Of a stretch of DNA of 64,000 bases, positions 26,156-35,496 are shown piece by piece (the stretch's first letter is position 1; each line of letters starts with the position of its first letter). Both the position numbers and the translations under genes were made by a program. The stretch comes from Chryseobacterium rhizosphaerae (GTDB lineage: Bacteria > Bacteroidota > Bacteroidia > Flavobacteriales > Weeksellaceae). The notes under the pieces are model-generated. The model saw nothing but the letters and a program-made list of their open reading frames with translations, made no database searches and had not been told where the DNA came from. The stretch covers positions 1 through 64,000 of the forward strand of contig NZ_QNUF01000014.1 of the NCBI RefSeq assembly GCF_003385455.1, written 5' to 3'.

Positions 26156-27661
26156 ATGAAAAAAATGAATAAAAAAGTATTCCTGATTGCAGGAGTTTTA
26201 TTGAGCGTTTCAATGACGTACGGCCAGGTAGGCATAGGTTCGCCTGTGCCGCGGGGCGCTTTAGACATTAACAAGAAAGACGGAGATAAATACAGCTATG
26301 ATATGGGACTGGTACTTCCAACCAATGCTGCTGCAAATAATATTAAAAATGCAGTCCCCAATAATGCTGTGGCTCCGGGAACAATCTTTTATGACAGTAC
26401 AAAGGACTGTGTAAGACTGAAACAGACCGCAGACTGGAGTGACTGTATCGGAAATGCTGAAACGGCTCCTTTAGGCGTAATTCAGACGCTGGATTGCAAT
26501 AATGCCACCATAAACGGAACATTTGCCGCTAATGTATATTCATACGGAACTTTTAAGATCCCATACACCGGAGGAAATGGCAAGTCATACCCTGCAGTGA
26601 GTGTAAGCTCATCTGGAGTGACAGGACTAACAGCAACATTGGCCCCAGGAACCTTTGAAAACGGGAATGGGACACTGACTTTCGTAGTATCAGGAATTGC
26701 TTCCGGAGAGGGAACAGCTGTATTTGTTATTTCAGTAGGAGGGCAAACCTGCCCGGTTATTGTAAATGTAGTAAAGAAACCGGATACTGGCGGAGGAGCA
26801 TCTGGTTATGCAAGGATAGGATCTTATGGAGCAAACAGTATTTTGCTTACAGGTCAGGGCAATGACTATGGTGCACGCAAATTCACCAATCAAATGCGTA
26901 AAGAATCTAATTATGGCCCTGCGGGGATAAAAAAGATAGAAGGAATTTTTTATGCCACGCTGGAAGGTACTTCATATCCATATGATATATTTACTTTACA
27001 ACAAGCAGCACTTAATGGAAATAGTTACACTCAGGTAAGGGATTTTGCAACTGGGAAAAAGATGAGATCTTCTTTTGATATTCTTGAGGTTGCCCATTGG
27101 GGAGTTAATTCCTATGTTACTCAAGAATCGCAGATTGAAAAAGATTTTGAATTGATCAGAGACTTTGTAAAAGCAGGAGGAGTTGCTATTATTGCCTTAG
27201 ATAACGGGCCGTCGGCAAGTAAATTTTATCTTTACAAAAGTTATCTACTGAATAAATTTGGGTTGAATGGGTCACTAAGTAATGGCTCCTTGAGGTTATT
27301 TACCCAGTTCGCAGAGTCACATGGAAAAGTAAAGGAGAATTTCCCCGGTTCAGTACAAAATTTTGGTTCCGTTACTGAAGGAGATGAATTGGGTACTGGC
27401 TTAGCTAACCAAATGGGATATAGAGCAAATGATCTTCCTGCAGGGAGCACTGTATTTGCCGTCAATAAAACATATTCTGATTATGCTACGGTTTTTACAT
27501 TAGGAGGGGAATATGAAGGTAGGGTTATCTTTGTAAATTACGGATATTTCAAGGGACCATTTGTGGCAAACACAGATTCAGATGTGGTTATAGATAGTGC
27601 ACAGGAGAAATTCCTTCATAACCTTGTAGCATATGCCATGGATAAATCTAAGGGATTATAA
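26156..27661 (+). CDS. Secreted protein, tandem paralogue 2 with added C-terminal domain
   Basis: This 501-residue protein's first 215 residues repeat the preceding gene almost segment for segment (signal, VGIGSPVPRGALDI, the same KDGDKYSYDMGLVLPTN stretch, CVRLKQTADWSDC, and the beta domain). After a GGGASG linker it gains about 280 residues found only here. These have an alpha/beta pattern (IRDFVKAGGVAIIALDN, GRVIFVNYGYF) resembling a ThuA/glutamine-amidotransferase-like Rossmann domain, without an obvious catalytic triad. No type IX sorting signal is present. The pair arose by duplication followed by gain or loss of this domain. Confidence 0.75.
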   Translation: MKKMNKKVFLIAGVLLSVSMTYGQVGIGSPVPRGALDINKKDGDKYSYDMGLVLPTNAAANNIKNAVPNNAVAPGTIFYDSTKDCVRLKQTADWSDCIGNAETAPLGVIQTLDCNNATINGTFAANVYSYGTFKIPYTGGNGKSYPAVSVSSSGVTGLTATLAPGTFENGNGTLTFVVSGIASGEGTAVFVISVGGQTCPVIVNVVKKPDTGGGASGYARIGSYGANSILLTGQGNDYGARKFTNQMRKESNYGPAGIKKIEGIFYATLEGTSYPYDIFTLQQAALNGNSYTQVRDFATGKKMRSSFDILEVAHWGVNSYVTQESQIEKDFELIRDFVKAGGVAIIALDNGPSASKFYLYKSYLLNKFGLNGSLSNGSLRLFTQFAESHGKVKENFPGSVQNFGSVTEGDELGTGLANQMGYRANDLPAGSTVFAVNKTYSDYATVFTLGGEYEGRVIFVNYGYFKGPFVANTDSDVVIDSAQEKFLHNLVAYAMDKSKGL

Positions 27662-27720
27662 AGAGATCAATAATCTTGCTCTCTGTTATATTTAATTTTT
27701 TATTTAGGGACTTTGTACTG

Positions 27721-27764
27721 GAAACAGGATGTTGGAAATCTTCCAATGTCTTGTTTCTGTTTTT
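27721..27764 (+). terminator. Imperfect terminator after the secreted pair
   Basis: GAAACA...TTGGAA pairs with TTCCAA...TGTTTC through two bulged positions, and the hairpin is followed by TGTTTTTGG. It lies 60 bases after the second secreted gene on the + strand. Confidence 0.45.
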
Positions 27765-27884
27765 GGATACATTAAATATGCTTCCAGGTCTCTCTCCTTT
27801 GTAGGAATGGTGATATTGTAACAAAAAAGGTCGTTGAAAAACATGCATTTTAAACACATCCACTTATTAACAAGCCATTACAAA

Positions 27885-27946
27885 GCAAAAAAAACGGACA
27901 AAACATTGTAAAAAATGCTTCATCCGTTCAAGTGACCGCAAAGATA
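27885..27946 (-). pseudogene. Scar of a deleted tRNA locus
   Basis: On the minus strand this reads as a tRNA promoter box TATCTTTG (27939-27946) joined directly to GGTCACTTG. A terminator hairpin follows (AACGGA/TCCGTT arms at 27893-27898 and 27923-27928). The right two thirds match the 3' flank and terminator of tRNA-Lys copy 3 (40627-40680). The tRNA body and the 60 or so bases between it and its promoter are missing. The junction lies at a short shared GAC, consistent with a deletion between GTGAC at the tRNA end and GGGAC before the promoter. Confidence 0.7.
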
Positions 27947-28177
27947 CAGTTCTCGAACACTTTTATAGAGGATTTGACTAAATTATCTGAAATTGATATA
28001 TAATTAATGACATCTCGTACAAGTCTTAAATATCCACTTAAAGTTTTTCACTCCAATGTGTATGTCAATTTAGACAAGGGCAAATTATTTTGAAAAACAA
28101 TTTTGTCTTTCTACATTGATAATCTATAAATCAAAAAGTTTTTATATTTTTCGTAATATAGTGGTACAAACTAATGA

Positions 28178-31100
28178 ATGATGAGCACATCAGAGCAACA
28201 TGTACTTAATTTTTGGAGAAATGTAGAGGTTTTCGATCTTCCTCAATTTAATAAAGACAGTTATCCACTTATAGAAAATAGCCCTTTGCCCTGGTTACAG
28301 GGAGAACGACCTGCAAGGAAAAACTACGTTTGGCAATACACTTTACTTTTTGGAAAATTAGATAAGAAAAAAGTGGTAGAAAAGATTGATGCCTTGTTAG
28401 AGGTAAAAGATGCCCAACCAGATTGGGAGCGATCAGTAACCGGAGATACTTGTCTTGCCGCTATCCTTCTGGATGACGAAGGCAGGCCTGATGAAAGAAG
28501 CTATGTTCTCGCATCCTATATTGCCGGAATGCAGGTGTTGGAGCAAAACAAAAATTGCGAAGAGGTTTCATCATTACTCAACACTGTACAAGAAGATTTT
28601 GAACTTCGTTACAATATTCCCCCTATTCCTGAAAATAAAACTGAAAGTGATGAAAAACCAGTAAGAAAGGGAAAGGTTGTAACATGGGAACTATTGCATC
28701 ATGAATTGGATTACTTGCAAAAACAAATACAGGCATGGAGTACAGAGCCTATAAAAACATTCTTAATAGCAAAAGAGGTTCATAAGAATAACAAGCTGGA
28801 GGTCAATTTTCTGAACAGCTTTTATTTAGATGATCTTAATCATCTATGTTCTTTAGATTCTAAGAACTACAATAGATCATTACAGGAATACCTGAATCTT
28901 AAAAATAATGAAAACCAAAGAAAAGATGTTTTAGCTAATCGCAAACATTTCTTTGACTGCATTAACCCTAAAAATATGCCTGCCGGAAAATGGCCATCTT
29001 CACCATCGTATAGTCTTTATACAGCACAAGCTGCCGCAGTAAATAATTTGTTTTCTGCTTTAGAAGAAGATGGCGGAATACGAGGCATCAATGGCCCTCC
29101 TGGAACGGGAAAAACAACCTTGCTGCTTGACGTTGTAGCCGAAGTGATTGTTAAAAGAGCTATGCAAATGATGAAATTAGGATGCGATAATATTTTTCAT
29201 AAGAAGTATGAGAAAATAGAAAAGGACGAGGGGTTTGCTGGTTATTTTCTCCTTAACAAGAAACTAATTAATCAATACGGTATTGTTGTTGCCAGCAATA
29301 ATAATGCAGCAGTAGAAAATATTACCAAAGAGCTACCTTCTCTTGAGAAGATAGACGGTAAGGCTTTTCCTCATGCAGCCTATTTTACGGAACAAGCCCG
29401 GTATCTAACAAAAACATCCAATTGGGGAACCTTAAGTGCTGCATTGGGAAATGCAGAGAATAGAAAAAATTTTAGAGATACTTTTTGGAAATCTGATGCA
29501 GATAAAAACTTTATGGGTTTCCATGATTTACTTTACAACGTATATCGCAATAAAGAAAATGATCAAAGTGAGATACATCGTGCAAATTTTGAGACGACCA
29601 AAGAAAAGCTAACTGCTCTTTTGAAAAGTTTTAATGTGTTTCAGCAAAAAGCAACAGCATTCCATAATGGCTTAGCACAATATCAAAAAGATGTAGAGGA
29701 AAAGGCCAGTCTGGAACAGGAAGTAATCTCATTAGATTCTCACAAAGAAGTGGTAGCAGAAAAAAGTAGTGAGCTTGGACAACAAATAACGGAGCGGGCA
29801 TCCTCTATCCAAAGTTTGCAAACCAACCTTCAACTATTACAAACCACTAAACCTGCATGGTTTTTTTTCCAGAAATTGTTTAAAACGTCTTCATATCAAC
29901 AATGGAAGACGAAGGTTGAACAATACCTCGATCAATTTGATCGCCTACAATTACAATGCGGGGCCTTGCGTAAAGAGCAGCAAGAGTGTGATACGGAACT
30001 ACTATCAATACAAACCAAACTGCAACAAATTTCAAAGCAATTAGATGCATTAAAAGGCTCTATAAGTCTTTATCTTGATAGGCAGGAAGAGCTTCATACT
30101 TTTTACGGCATTGCTGATGAAAATTTAGTGGACACTGATTTTGTTTCTCTGCCTATGAATGAGATACATAAAAGAATGCCTTACCACTCTGCTCAGATTG
30201 CCCAATTGAGAAGTGAAATATTTCTGTTAAGTATAGAACTTCATCAGCACGCTATTATGGCAAATGCCAAATATGTACGCAATAACCTTAGTCTTTTTTT
30301 TGAAATGCTTTCCGGATATACAAGTGTCCGGGAGGATATTGTTAACAATTTATGGAGTACTTTCTTTTTATGCGTGCCCGTAGTATCCACCACACTCGCT
30401 TCTGTCAGTCGTTTATTCCCGAATAAAGAAAAAGATCAAATCGGATGGTTGCTGATTGATGAGGCCGGACAAGCTACTCCACAATCAGCAGCAGGCATTA
30501 TTAACAGATCTAAGCGATGCGTAATTGTCGGAGATCCTTTACAAGTTGAACCGGTGGTAACCATTCCGAAAAATTTGGTTTATAAACTCATGCAGCAGGA
30601 GAAGGTAGATAAAATATGGTCACCGGTACAAACTTCTGTGCAGCAATTAGCTGATCGAATCTCGGTAAACGGAACTTATATGCCTCTTGCAAATTCGGAT
30701 GAACAGATATGGACAGGCTTTCCGCTTCGTACCCACCGAAGATGCGATAATCCGATGTTTGACATTGCCAACAAAATAGCCTACGACGGGCAAATGGTAA
30801 AAGACACCAAAGATGACACCAAAAATAAATTTATTGGAAACTCTACGTGGTTTCATGTGGAGGGTACAAATCTGATCAATAAGCACACACTCAAAGGCGA
30901 GATTGAATTGCTGAAAATAAAAATACAAGAACTAAAAGAAAGTAAGTATCAGGGTGAAATCTTTATTATTTCTCCCTTTTCTTTGGTGGCTGATTTTTGT
31001 GAATGGGAATTTCATAATGACCCGAAAATATCTTGTGGAACCATTCATAAGTTTCAAGGGAAGGAAGCCGATATTGTATTTCTTGTTTTGGGTAGTGATC

Positions 31101-31252
31101 CAAAATCTCCGGGCGCCAGAAACTGGGCTTCCGAAAAACCCAATATGCTCAATGTAGCACTCACCCGGGCAAAGAAACGCATCTATGTCATTGGCAATAA
31201 AAATTTATGGGGACAATGTGACTTCTATAAGGATATGTGTAATGCTTTATAA
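28178..31252 (+). CDS. Large SF1 helicase of UPF1/COG1112 type (candidate defence gene)
   Basis: This 1024-residue cytoplasmic ATPase has an unfamiliar N-terminal region (about 1-280), then Walker A GPPGTGKT (306-313). A long coiled coil is inserted (about 475-630, EEKASLEQEVISLDSH and SLQTNLQLLQ). Motif II is LLIDEAGQATP (Asp761, Glu762), motif III VIVGDPLQVEP, motif IV LRTHRRC, motif V GTIHKFQGKEADIVF and motif VI NVALTRAKKR (992-1001). This is the AAA_11/AAA_12 helicase fold. COG1112-type helicases are parts of phage defence systems such as Mokosh, but the kinase and PLD nuclease domains of those systems are absent here. It precedes a Gabija-like pair by 240 bases and is read in the same direction. 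It may act alone or extend that system (inference). Confidence 0.85.
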   Translation: MMSTSEQHVLNFWRNVEVFDLPQFNKDSYPLIENSPLPWLQGERPARKNYVWQYTLLFGKLDKKKVVEKIDALLEVKDAQPDWERSVTGDTCLAAILLDDEGRPDERSYVLASYIAGMQVLEQNKNCEEVSSLLNTVQEDFELRYNIPPIPENKTESDEKPVRKGKVVTWELLHHELDYLQKQIQAWSTEPIKTFLIAKEVHKNNKLEVNFLNSFYLDDLNHLCSLDSKNYNRSLQEYLNLKNNENQRKDVLANRKHFFDCINPKNMPAGKWPSSPSYSLYTAQAAAVNNLFSALEEDGGIRGINGPPGTGKTTLLLDVVAEVIVKRAMQMMKLGCDNIFHKKYEKIEKDEGFAGYFLLNKKLINQYGIVVASNNNAAVENITKELPSLEKIDGKAFPHAAYFTEQARYLTKTSNWGTLSAALGNAENRKNFRDTFWKSDADKNFMGFHDLLYNVYRNKENDQSEIHRANFETTKEKLTALLKSFNVFQQKATAFHNGLAQYQKDVEEKASLEQEVISLDSHKEVVAEKSSELGQQITERASSIQSLQTNLQLLQTTKPAWFFFQKLFKTSSYQQWKTKVEQYLDQFDRLQLQCGALRKEQQECDTELLSIQTKLQQISKQLDALKGSISLYLDRQEELHTFYGIADENLVDTDFVSLPMNEIHKRMPYHSAQIAQLRSEIFLLSIELHQHAIMANAKYVRNNLSLFFEMLSGYTSVREDIVNNLWSTFFLCVPVVSTTLASVSRLFPNKEKDQIGWLLIDEAGQATPQSAAGIINRSKRCVIVGDPLQVEPVVTIPKNLVYKLMQQEKVDKIWSPVQTSVQQLADRISVNGTYMPLANSDEQIWTGFPLRTHRRCDNPMFDIANKIAYDGQMVKDTKDDTKNKFIGNSTWFHVEGTNLINKHTLKGEIELLKIKIQELKESKYQGEIFIISPFSLVADFCEWEFHNDPKISCGTIHKFQGKEADIVFLVLGSDPKSPGARNWASEKPNMLNVALTRAKKRIYVIGNKNLWGQCDFYKDMCNAL

Positions 31253-31397
31253 ACGTAGAAAATATATTTTGCAGAAATTAATAAAACTAACCATGAATGT
31301 TTATAGGTTGTAGCTTTAACCAATACCTATTCAGGTCAATTACGGGAAACCATAATCTTGATAGCATTAACTTTTATAAATTAGTTTAAATAAAATC

Positions 31398-31475
31398 ATG
31401 AAGAGTATAATGACGAAAAAGATTTCTATCAATGTGAAAAATATCATAGATAAGGGTAATGTGAAAAAAATCTAA
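31398..31475 (+). CDS. 25-codon ORF before the OLD nuclease, possible DUF4342 remnant
   Basis: The frame MKSIMTKKISINVKNIIDKG then NVKKI ends 17 bases before the nuclease start. The stretch VKNIIDKGNVKKI resembles the VKELIKEGNVRRI core of DUF4342 domains, so it may be a cut-down gene. It could equally be a leader peptide or chance. No clear ribosome binding site is apparent, as usual in this phylum. Confidence 0.3.
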   Translation: MKSIMTKKISINVKNIIDKGNVKKI

Positions 31476-31492
31476 TAACTCGAAATATCATT

Positions 31493-33487
31493 ATGAGAAT
31501 ATCAACAATTAAAATAAAAGGCTATAAATCGTTTGGCCCGAAAGAAACAACAATCTCCTTACAAGATAAGCTGGCTGGCTTTATTGGCTTAAATAGCTCA
31601 GGAAAGACCTCTGCATTGGAAACACTAAGGAAGCTTTTCGGCGCATCGCTCATGGAACGGGAAATCATCCGTTCGGACTTTCATATTGGAAAAGATGAAA
31701 ACCCCGAGGATATTGCAGAAAGAGAGCTTTCCATTGAAGTAAGGATAGATTTTCCAACGGATGACGACGACTCGGTTCCTCATTTTTTCCAAGATATGGT
31801 CGTGGGCGGAGAAGACGAAGCCCCCTATTTGCGAATAAGGTTGGAAGCAAGCTGGCGAAAATCAGATTTAATACCTCAAGGTGAAATAGAAGTAAAAACC
31901 TATTTCATCAAAGCAGCAGAGGATGAGGCGGAAGATGCTGACACAAAGAAAATTTTCCCAAGCCATCTAAGAAGTCTTATTCAAATACATTATGTTCCTG
32001 CAATCAGAAAGCCGGGAGAGCAACTAAAATACGCCTCTGGTAGTATCCTGCACCGGCTATTGAAAAAAATTAAGTGGAATGAAGAGTTCAAAGAAGAGTT
32101 TGACACAAAAATAAGTGAGATTAACGAAGCGTTTAAGGGATTATCAGTGTTCAATACTATTCAAACTTCCATTACTTCCTTTTGGCAAAAATTCCACAAA
32201 GACGAACGTTATAGTGAAACAGCGCTAAGTTTCGGAGGAAGTGAGCTTGACACCATTCTCAAAAAACTGGAAATATCCTTCAGCCCGACAGGCACTCATA
32301 AGCCTTTTGGCATTGACGAATTGGGCGAAGGCTATCGTTCCTTATTCTATTTAACATTGGTATGTTCCCTTTTGGATGTAGAAGAAAAGATATCTGAAGA
32401 AGAAGATGGAGAAACCATTGGCATAACAAGGCCCCTACTTACAATCTTGGCCATCGAAGAACCGGAAAATCACATTGCTCCGCAGTTATTGGGAAGGGTC
32501 ATTAAAATTCTTCAATCGATTTCAGAAAAGGAAAATTCACAGGTATTGCTATCTTCCCATACGCCTGCAATAATAAAAAGGCTTGAACCCGAGCAAATTC
32601 TTCACTTCAGAATTACAGAAGATTATGAAACAGACGTGAATCAAATAAAACTTCCTGAAAAGACAGATGAAGCTTACAAATATGTAAAAGAAGCTGTTCG
32701 TAATTATCCTGAAATTTACTTTGCCAGATTGGTTGTTATTGGAGAAGGCGACAGCGAAGAAGTGATATTTAACAGGTTGATGGATGTGATGGATGTAGAC
32801 TTTGATGATAATATCATCACTTTTGCGCCGTTGGGACACCGTTTTGTGAACCACATCTGGAAGCTATTAAATGCGTTGCATATCCCATACATAACGCTTC
32901 TTGATCTGGACACAGAACGTGAAGGAGCTGGTTGGGGACGAGTAAAATATGCTTTGCAGCAGCTTTTGGGAATTGGAGTTAAAAGGAATGAGTTATTAAA
33001 GCTAAAAGGAGACAACATATTATCAACTCAGCGACTTGAAGAAATGCACACCAGAGATTTAGTAAAGACTTCTAAAACATTACAAGGATGGCTTGGACGG
33101 TTAAAAGAATATGATGTTTTCTATTCTGCTCCACTCGATCTGGACTTTCTAATGCTTACTCATTACCCCGAATTTTACAAAGCCGTCATTCCAAAAGGAG
33201 GTGGCCCTCAGATTCCAGACAAAACTAAGAAACCAAAAGAATTTGAAAAAAAGATGAACAAAGCAGTGCAAGCTACTCTTAAATCAGAAGATGCAACAGG
33301 CGAAACCTATTCGGACGAAGAAAAAGAACTAATGATCTGGTACAACTACCATTTTTTAGGCAGAGGAAAGCCAGCCACACATATTCAAGTATTGTCATCA
33401 ATGAGTGATGAGGAAATTAGAGAAAACTTGCCTCCGGTGTTTACTAAAATTTTTGAGCGTATATCTTCCATTCTACAAACACATTAA
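31493..33487 (+). CDS. gajA: OLD-family ATPase-TOPRIM endonuclease (Gabija GajA-like)
   Basis: This 664-residue protein is an ABC-type ATPase fused to a TOPRIM nuclease, the GajA layout. Walker A is GLNSSGKT (residues 32-39), a signature-like LGEGYRSLFYLTL segment follows, Walker B is LAIEEPENH (Glu322-Glu323) and the switch histidine lies in LLSSHTPAII. The TOPRIM part has GEGDSEE (Glu418) and LLDLDTE (Asp471, Asp473), which bind the metal ions. In the known system GajA nicks DNA and is relieved of nucleotide inhibition during phage infection, working with GajB. The helicase stop-start spacing downstream (4 bases) matches that pairing. It is longer than the 578-residue type member, with extra sequence at 100-170. 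Assignment rests on domain order and partner. Confidence 0.85.
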   Translation: MRISTIKIKGYKSFGPKETTISLQDKLAGFIGLNSSGKTSALETLRKLFGASLMEREIIRSDFHIGKDENPEDIAERELSIEVRIDFPTDDDDSVPHFFQDMVVGGEDEAPYLRIRLEASWRKSDLIPQGEIEVKTYFIKAAEDEAEDADTKKIFPSHLRSLIQIHYVPAIRKPGEQLKYASGSILHRLLKKIKWNEEFKEEFDTKISEINEAFKGLSVFNTIQTSITSFWQKFHKDERYSETALSFGGSELDTILKKLEISFSPTGTHKPFGIDELGEGYRSLFYLTLVCSLLDVEEKISEEEDGETIGITRPLLTILAIEEPENHIAPQLLGRVIKILQSISEKENSQVLLSSHTPAIIKRLEPEQILHFRITEDYETDVNQIKLPEKTDEAYKYVKEAVRNYPEIYFARLVVIGEGDSEEVIFNRLMDVMDVDFDDNIITFAPLGHRFVNHIWKLLNALHIPYITLLDLDTEREGAGWGRVKYALQQLLGIGVKRNELLKLKGDNILSTQRLEEMHTRDLVKTSKTLQGWLGRLKEYDVFYSAPLDLDFLMLTHYPEFYKAVIPKGGGPQIPDKTKKPKEFEKKMNKAVQATLKSEDATGETYSDEEKELMIWYNYHFLGRGKPATHIQVLSSMSDEEIRENLPPVFTKIFERISSILQTH

Positions 33488-33491
33488 GAAG

Positions 33492-35348
33492 ATGAAGCGA
33501 ATAAAACCGGAATTATGGGAACCTGCGGACGGTATGCAACTTGAACCGGATGCCCTTGATATTGCCAAAACCTCCAATAACCATTTAGTTGTTGCCGGAC
33601 CGGGTGCGGGGAAAACGGAATTGTTGGCCCAAAAAGCCTGCTATCTTTTACAGACAAATACTTGCCCGTTTCCATATAAAATTTTGGCCATAAGTTTTAA
33701 AAAAGATGCAGCCTATAATTTAAAAGAAAGAGTTCGTGAGAGATGCGGAGACGAGCTTTCTAAAAGATTTGATTCGTTGACATTTGATTCATTTGCCAAG
33801 CAGATTTTGGACAGGTTCAAACAAGCGCTACCCGATGAATATAAAATTGAAAATGAATATGAAATCGCTGTAAAAGATCCTACTATTCTAGACTATTACA
33901 ACACGGAAGATCCTGACTACACCAATACGGCCAACAAGAAGGATATATTGGCATTGCATGCTGCCCGGTTACCGCAAAATGAAAGTAGTTATGCAGAAAA
34001 TATCAGGAACAGAGTATGGCAAAGAATATTAAAATCAAACCTTGCACCCTTGTCATTTCCAATGATCATGAGACTGGCAGAGCTAATTATTCTTGCCAAT
34101 CCTAAGATTAAAAAGTACTTGCAGCAGACCTATAAATATGTTTTCCTTGATGAGTTTCAGGATACGACCGATATACAATATGATCTCTTTAAAACCTGTT
34201 TTCTGGAAAGTGATAGTTTTTTTACCGCCGTTGGTGACGACAAACAACGAATTATGATATGGGCAGGGGCGAAAAAAACGGTATTTGATGATTTTATTCG
34301 GAATACCAAAGCCATTCGTGTTCCACTTACCATGAATTTTCGTTGCGCCCCCCGGTTAGTTCACCTATTAAATCATCTCACGGAACATTTACTTGAAAAG
34401 ACCGATTTTGCGACACCCTCTTCCAAATGGCATCCTGATCAGGGAGAATGTTTTGTTTGGGAATTTGAAAATCCTGCTGAAGAAATGGAGGTTCTTTTTC
34501 AAGAAATATCCCATTGGATTAAAGTTGATGGTGTGGATCCAAGAGATATCTGCATCCTTATTAAACAAAGATTGGAAGACTATGCCGGCAAACTGATTGA
34601 ATACTTCAATGCTAACGGAATAAATGCTCGGGATGAAGGTAAGTTCCAGGATATTCTAACCCAAGATGTTTGTCTGTATATCATTAATGCATTTTATCTA
34701 ATTTTTAATAGAAAGGATTTTGAAGCAAAAAAATATATCTTCGACTTTATAAGTAATCTTCGTATAGAAATAGAAGATGAACAATTGTTGCGACTTGAAA
34801 ATGATTTAATGAAATTTATAAAAGAGGCGAGGAAAAAGTATGCTGAAATCACATTGAATGAAGATAGCATTAAAGCACTTGTTTCTGAAATCATTGCATT
34901 TGCCAATGTTGACCGGATAATGGCGTATTATCCAAATTATCGTAATCTTCGTGAACTAACTACTTCAATAGACAATGTTCAAGATGAACTAATTAAAAAT
35001 TTTGTTTCTTCAAACGATATTACTTCTTCTTTGGACATGCTTGTAGGAAAAGATACGATCCCGGTGATGACAATCCACAAAAGTAAGGGCTTGGAGTATC
35101 ATACCGTTATCTTTATTGGTCTTGAAGATGGCGCTTTTTGGACTTTCCAGCGTCAACCCGACGAGGATAAATGCACCTTTTTTGTTGCGCTTTCACGGGC
35201 TATGGAAAGAGTTGTGTTTACCTTTAGTAATCAAAGAGAAGGGCGTTACGGAATGCAGTCACAAACTAAAGAAGCAATCAAAATTATTTTTAAGGTACTT
35301 CAAGAATCTGGCATTGTAATGACAGAGAAGAAAGGGACATTACTATAA
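33492..35348 (+). CDS. gajB: UvrD-like SF1A helicase (Gabija GajB-like)
   Basis: This 618-residue helicase starts at MKRIKPELWEPADGMQLEPD, 4 bases after the nuclease stop. An earlier in-frame Met at 33405 lies inside that gene and is rejected. Motif Q-like DALDIAKTSNNHLVVAGPGAGKTE carries Walker A GPGAGKT (36-42). Motif II is FLDEFQDTT (Asp220-Glu221), followed by GDDKQRIMIWAGA, the 2A-type motif IV MNFRCAPRLV, motif V TIHKSKGLEYHTVIF and motif VI VALSRAMERVVF (about 566-576). UvrD/PcrA-type helicases act as GajB next to the OLD nuclease in Gabija. It is longer than the roughly 494-residue prototype, mainly in the 2B-like insertion (about 440-520). It is followed by a strong terminator. Confidence 0.85.
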   Translation: MKRIKPELWEPADGMQLEPDALDIAKTSNNHLVVAGPGAGKTELLAQKACYLLQTNTCPFPYKILAISFKKDAAYNLKERVRERCGDELSKRFDSLTFDSFAKQILDRFKQALPDEYKIENEYEIAVKDPTILDYYNTEDPDYTNTANKKDILALHAARLPQNESSYAENIRNRVWQRILKSNLAPLSFPMIMRLAELIILANPKIKKYLQQTYKYVFLDEFQDTTDIQYDLFKTCFLESDSFFTAVGDDKQRIMIWAGAKKTVFDDFIRNTKAIRVPLTMNFRCAPRLVHLLNHLTEHLLEKTDFATPSSKWHPDQGECFVWEFENPAEEMEVLFQEISHWIKVDGVDPRDICILIKQRLEDYAGKLIEYFNANGINARDEGKFQDILTQDVCLYIINAFYLIFNRKDFEAKKYIFDFISNLRIEIEDEQLLRLENDLMKFIKEARKKYAEITLNEDSIKALVSEIIAFANVDRIMAYYPNYRNLRELTTSIDNVQDELIKNFVSSNDITSSLDMLVGKDTIPVMTIHKSKGLEYHTVIFIGLEDGAFWTFQRQPDEDKCTFFVALSRAMERVVFTFSNQREGRYGMQSQTKEAIKIIFKVLQESGIVMTEKKGTLL

Positions 35349-35456
35349 AACTTAACTTAACAGAATACATAGCGCCCAATAAAATACAATCCATTCAGCT
35401 CAACTTTTAATAATTCCCGTTTTCTTACTTCAGAAACAGGTCTTTAAAGAATTTAC

Positions 35457-35496
35457 AAAGAGCGTTTACCCATTTGAATAAACGCTCTTTTTTTTA
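35457..35496 (+). terminator. Terminator of the nuclease-helicase operon
   Basis: A perfect 12-bp stem (AAAGAGCGTTTA at 35457-35468 with TAAACGCTCTTT at 35479-35490) with a 10-base loop runs into T8. It lies about 110 bases after the helicase stop and touches the end of the convergent HEPN/Ymh gene, so it may serve both. Confidence 0.85.

Larger units (their letters stand above)
27662..28177. other. Junction between the secreted pair and the defence island
   Basis: About 515 bases without a gene. It holds an imperfect terminator hairpin (27721-27764), the tRNA-locus scar (27885-27946) and then about 230 AT-rich bases that must include the helicase promoter. The left edge of the accessory island is probably here. 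Confidence 0.6.

Noticed and set aside
28178..31252. Mokosh system
   Set aside because: The helicase fits COG1112, but neither a protein kinase domain nor a PLD nuclease is present in it or next to it.
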